NCBI GenBank assembly: GCA_022885665.1
Contig: JAGQDJ010000192.1
Coordinates: 34,725 to 98,724, forward strand
Reading direction: 5' to 3'
Source of the DNA: Triops longicaudatus
Lineage: Eukaryota > Arthropoda > Branchiopoda > Notostraca > Triopsidae
DNA length: 64,000 nt
Shown here: positions 62,273-64,000 of the stretch, piece after piece
Layout: the number at the start of each line of letters is the position of its first letter
Numbering within the stretch: the first letter of the stretch is position 1
The notes under the pieces: generated by a model
What the model saw: the letters and a program-made list of their open reading frames with translations, nothing else
What the model was told of the DNA's origin: nothing
The model's database searches: none
Position numbers and translations under genes: made by a program

Positions 62273-63750
62273 GTTGTCTCGATCGTTAAAAAGAGTAAAA
62301 ACAGATATGGAACGCTTTGTCTTAGCACCTTTATTGCACTACAAGTTACCTTGATGTCCGAAGCAAAAACTTCATTTTTTAATTTTTTTTTAATTTTTTT
62401 TTTTACTGCAAATAAATACACAGATTACCTCAGGTTACTCAACCATGTTTACTTTTTGCCCGTCTATGCTGTTCTTGAAATTATTTTACAGTGAAAGGAA
62501 CTTGTTTGCCAACTAAAAATCGCATTAATCACGAGTACATTGCTGTTGTGCTTACGGTCGGAAAATGTTAAGCAAAAGCGTACTTTCCGAGAATTCGCAG
62601 AAGTCTGACAAGTCGTTTTTCAGTGCCAGGAACGTTAAATTCAGTAATTTCTACCTTTTGGCTTTAACCGTTTTGTCCTTTTGACATCTTATTCGTCCCA
62701 AACTACTGAAGGTATTATGCAAAACTTGGGAATAACAACACGAAGCTTTTTCATGGTGTTAGACCCAACGCCACAAAAAAGCCCTAAAAACGAACAAAGT
62801 CAAACGAGCCAAGTCTTGCGTGTGTCGCTTTAAACCATTGAATAACACCACCAAACTTGTTGCACACAATTTTAACGTTACCCAGCTGTCAGCATACCTG
62901 TGTAATCTGTAAATTATGGTCGTATTTCTAAGCTATTCTGGTAGACACCTTAGACAACGTGAGTCCTGGTACAGATCACGGCTTTAATGTCTTGAAAATA
63001 AGATCGAAATTGCCACATCATTTCCCACCCACCCACGGTCGACCACAGCTTCCCTTTACGTTTAGCACAGAAATACGTTGATAACCTTTCGGCCTTTCAT
63101 TGTCACTCCGGTCGCGCACATTCTTGGGAACTTGCAGCTCCGCGTCTTTAAGGGCGGTGCACGGGGAAAAGCGGGCAGTAAACATGCAGGTACACCCTCG
63201 CCCCCACCTTGCTTTCTCCGCAGTCCACCTTTCTTGTGTGAGCTAATTCCCTTAACTTGATGACGACAATCGAACATCCTGCCGCCATCACTATCCTAAT
63301 AAGTAGGTACCGAAGATCCCCAAGAGCGTGTGCGCACCAGGAACCACCCCCTACTAATATAAGTCGTTTACGAAAGATTGTCCTGTGCTTTACCCCAGAT
63401 CATTTTTCTTGGCAACACTTGGTGCCAGCGCAGGCCAAAAGCAAAGTCAGTTTGATAAATTCGATTTTGTTTCAACTCAATAGAACGTGATTTGAAACTC
63501 AGTGTCCAGTATGGATTATCTTGACGTAGAATAATTATGGAATTTACGCGACTAGGCCGAGAAAATGTTGACCGAAAGTCGTGGATTGCTTGTATTTTTT
63601 GTATTAATCAGATGTAAAGCTATGTAGGAGTAAGCAGGTTTAGAAATTGAGCCAAGTTTCGCTCTACTGTTGTATGCGTTCTTGTGCCGTTTTGTCCAGT
63701 CGGGAATTGTTGAAACTTGGTAATTAATTTTTGTTTCATTTTGCGTTAAT

Positions 63751-64000
63751 TTTCAGATTTGAACGTTCACGGGTGTTTGATTTAGATAAAAAAGTTATGT
63801 TTTAAGTAAATTTGTCAGACTTACTTGACAAGGTTGCATGACACGTATACAGTATTGGAATGGATGTAACAGAAATTAAATTACTAGAAAATACTTTTTC
63901 AGTTTGAACGCTCCTGATTTAGGTAAAAAAAAAATATTGTTTTAAATTTATTATATATTTGTTTGACTTATTTGACAGCGCTACATAACGCTGTCAAATA
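63751..64000. repeat. diverged tandem repeat, period about 145 bp
   Basis: Two units align: one from about 63751 and one from about 63897 to the window edge. Shared landmarks in order are TTTTCAG, TTTGAACG (63758 and 63903), TGATTTAG, a poly-A patch, TGTTTTAA, then GACTTA-TTGACA. The second unit ends in a 12-bp inverted repeat (TATTTGACAGCG at 63969-63980, complement at 63989-64000) that is cut by the window. It may be the edge of a satellite array or of a transposon with terminal repeats. Confidence 0.6.

Larger units (their letters stand above)
49900..63740. other. 14-kb region with no gene recognised
   Basis: Downstream of copy B I find no supportable coding exon on either strand. Frames such as 57772-58068 (+) and 58105-58407 (-) are open but lack domains and splice partners. 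AT-rich blocks lie at about 56000-57000 and 59700-62900. Homopolymers include A15 (53222-53236), T15 (53310-53324) and a C11T9 pair (59603-59622). A G-rich motif is at 51375-51406. Confidence 0.5.

Overview
The window looks like nuclear DNA of an arthropod, most likely a crustacean; I cannot name the species. The reasons are spliced genes with many short introns (45 to about 90 bases, with a few of 1-2 kb), long AT-rich gene-free stretches, homopolymer tracts, two Senseless/Gfi-type zinc-finger genes, an animal c-type lysozyme and an NSP/BCAR3-type signalling adaptor. I see no operons, CRISPR arrays or recognisable tRNA or rRNA genes.

Layout. 1-3.1 kb: no gene. 3.3-7.8 kb (+): a secreted protein with a long His/Pro-rich region and two fasciclin (FAS1) domains, in seven exons. 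8.2-13.6 kb (-): an NSP/BCAR3-family adaptor whose nine exons encode SAM, SH2 and CDC25/GEF-like domains; it converges on the fasciclin gene. 13.7-24.1 kb: no gene found. 24.7-28.9 kb (-): a Gfi1/Senseless-type transcription factor with six C2H2 fingers. 31.6-32.8 kb (+): a five-exon c-type lysozyme with an unusual 94-residue C-terminal extension. 32.9-43.3 kb: no gene found. 43.2-45.1 kb (+): a strong 27-bp hairpin, a possible small ORF, and exon-like pieces of a membrane-protein gene that I could not finish. 45.8-49.6 kb (+): a second Senseless-type gene with four near-identical C-terminal fingers and two divergent N-terminal ones. 49.6-64 kb: no gene found; a G-quadruplex motif, small repeats and a 145-bp-period repeat at the right edge.

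The four spliced genes with complete reading frames close exactly in phase from start codon to stop (845, 838, 249 and 497 residues). The fifth, the minus-strand zinc-finger gene (486 residues), also closes but its start is less certain. The main feature is the divergent pair of Senseless paralogs, 17 kb apart, with the lysozyme and the putative membrane-protein gene between their 5' ends. The other genes look like unrelated neighbours rather than one pathway. No single strikingly new system was evident. The best candidates for novelty are the extended lysozyme, the His-rich FAS1 protein, the hairpin at 43.3 kb and the unresolved membrane-protein locus.
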